Part shown: in pieces, positions 63,929 to 64,000 of the stretch | Layout: every line of letters begins with the position of its first letter | How positions within the stretch are numbered: position 1 is the stretch's first letter | Made by a program: the position numbers and the translations under genes | Notes under the pieces: model-generated | Told to the model about the DNA's origin: nothing | What the model saw: only the letters and a program-made list of their open reading frames with translations | The model's database searches: none | Assembly (NCBI GenBank): GCA_030447305.1 | Contig: JAUJPC010000004.1 | Location: 62,001 to 126,000, forward strand | DNA length: 64,000 nucleotides | From: Actinomycetota bacterium | Lineage (GTDB): Bacteria > Actinomycetota > CADDZG01 > JAHWKV01 | Direction: 5' to 3'

Positions 63929-64000
63929 TCATGATAGCGCCGCCTCGTAGACCTCCCGGACCTGCTTGGCCAGGACGTCCCAGTCCAGCTCCCACGCGCG
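63929..64000 (-). CDS. C-terminal end of a gene cut by the window edge, possibly a group 4 glycosyltransferase
   Basis: The last 23 codons before the stop read WELDWDVLAKQVREVYEAAL, which resembles the C-terminal helix of GT4-type glycosyltransferases (FSWDxxAxxxxxVYExxL). The rest lies to the right of the window. In actinobacteria a mannosyltransferase often lies near pdxST, but here it is 6 kb away from it. The evidence is short. Confidence 0.5.
   Translation of the reverse strand, partial: RAWELDWDVLAKQVREVYEAALS

Overview
This 64 kb window is high-GC DNA from an actinomycete-type bacterium (phylum Actinomycetota), probably a deep-branching or uncultured lineage. The evidence is the gene order (pdxS-pdxT-yebC-ruvCAB-yajC ... 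apt-relA-dtd ... hisS-aspS-rarA ... alaS-ruvX-mltG-aroE-aroC-aroK-aroB), DUF5709, DUF2905 and mycothiol-isomerase-type proteins, frequent GTG/TTG starts, 4-nt gene overlaps, and start codons 5-7 nt after a TAnnnT hexamer, as expected for leaderless mRNAs. I saw no rRNA, tRNA, CRISPR array, insertion sequence or prophage.

Layout. Nearly all housekeeping genes lie on the minus strand as one ancestral chain broken by islands. Region 1-8 kb: aroB (partial), aroK, aroC, a prepilin peptidase, aroE, mltG, ruvX, alaS. Region 8-13 kb: a CPBP-family membrane protease, an MFS drug exporter with an extra C-terminal domain, and a Ser/Thr kinase. Region 13-17.5 kb: rarA (3' frameshift), aspS, hisS. Region 17.5-22.5 kb: an SGNH esterase, a two-gene SLC41-type cation transporter/regulator unit, an Rrf2 regulator and a TauE exporter. 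Region 22.5-25.3 kb: dtd and relA. Region 25-49.7 kb is the large accessory part: a DDAH-like hydrolase, secreted and hypothetical proteins, M15 peptidase, ABC-F protein, YqgE, an AlkX/AlkZ-like protein, a class A PBP, a sugar phosphorylase with a phosphomutase, methyltransferases, a cluster-less Rieske-like protein, SURF1, a phosphatase, a fructosamine-kinase-like protein, a DrrAB-type exporter with MarR, and an aldo/keto reductase. Region 49.7-57.5 kb returns to the backbone (apt, yajC, ruvB, ruvA, ruvC, yebC, pdxT, pdxS) with PPK2, a methyltransferase and DUF5709 inserted. Region 57.8-64 kb holds a response regulator, histidine kinase and sugar-binding lipoprotein set, an anti-sigma-like ATPase, a DUF3048 lipoprotein, LemA and the end of a probable glycosyltransferase.

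The most unusual observation is that two unrelated exporters, the MFS protein (9305-11560) and the DrrA-like ABC ATPase (46740-48257), end in the same roughly 110-140 residue domain. It looks like the effector-binding half of an actinobacterial TetR repressor without its DNA-binding helix-turn-helix. This suggests a TetR-derived drug-sensing module moved from regulators onto transporters. Other points worth a look are the rarA frameshift, a Rieske-like domain lacking its iron-sulfur ligands, the loss of secDF between yajC and apt, a LexA-like box before ruvCAB, a candidate structured leader before the response regulator, and three convergent gene pairs that share one CTAG as both stop codons.
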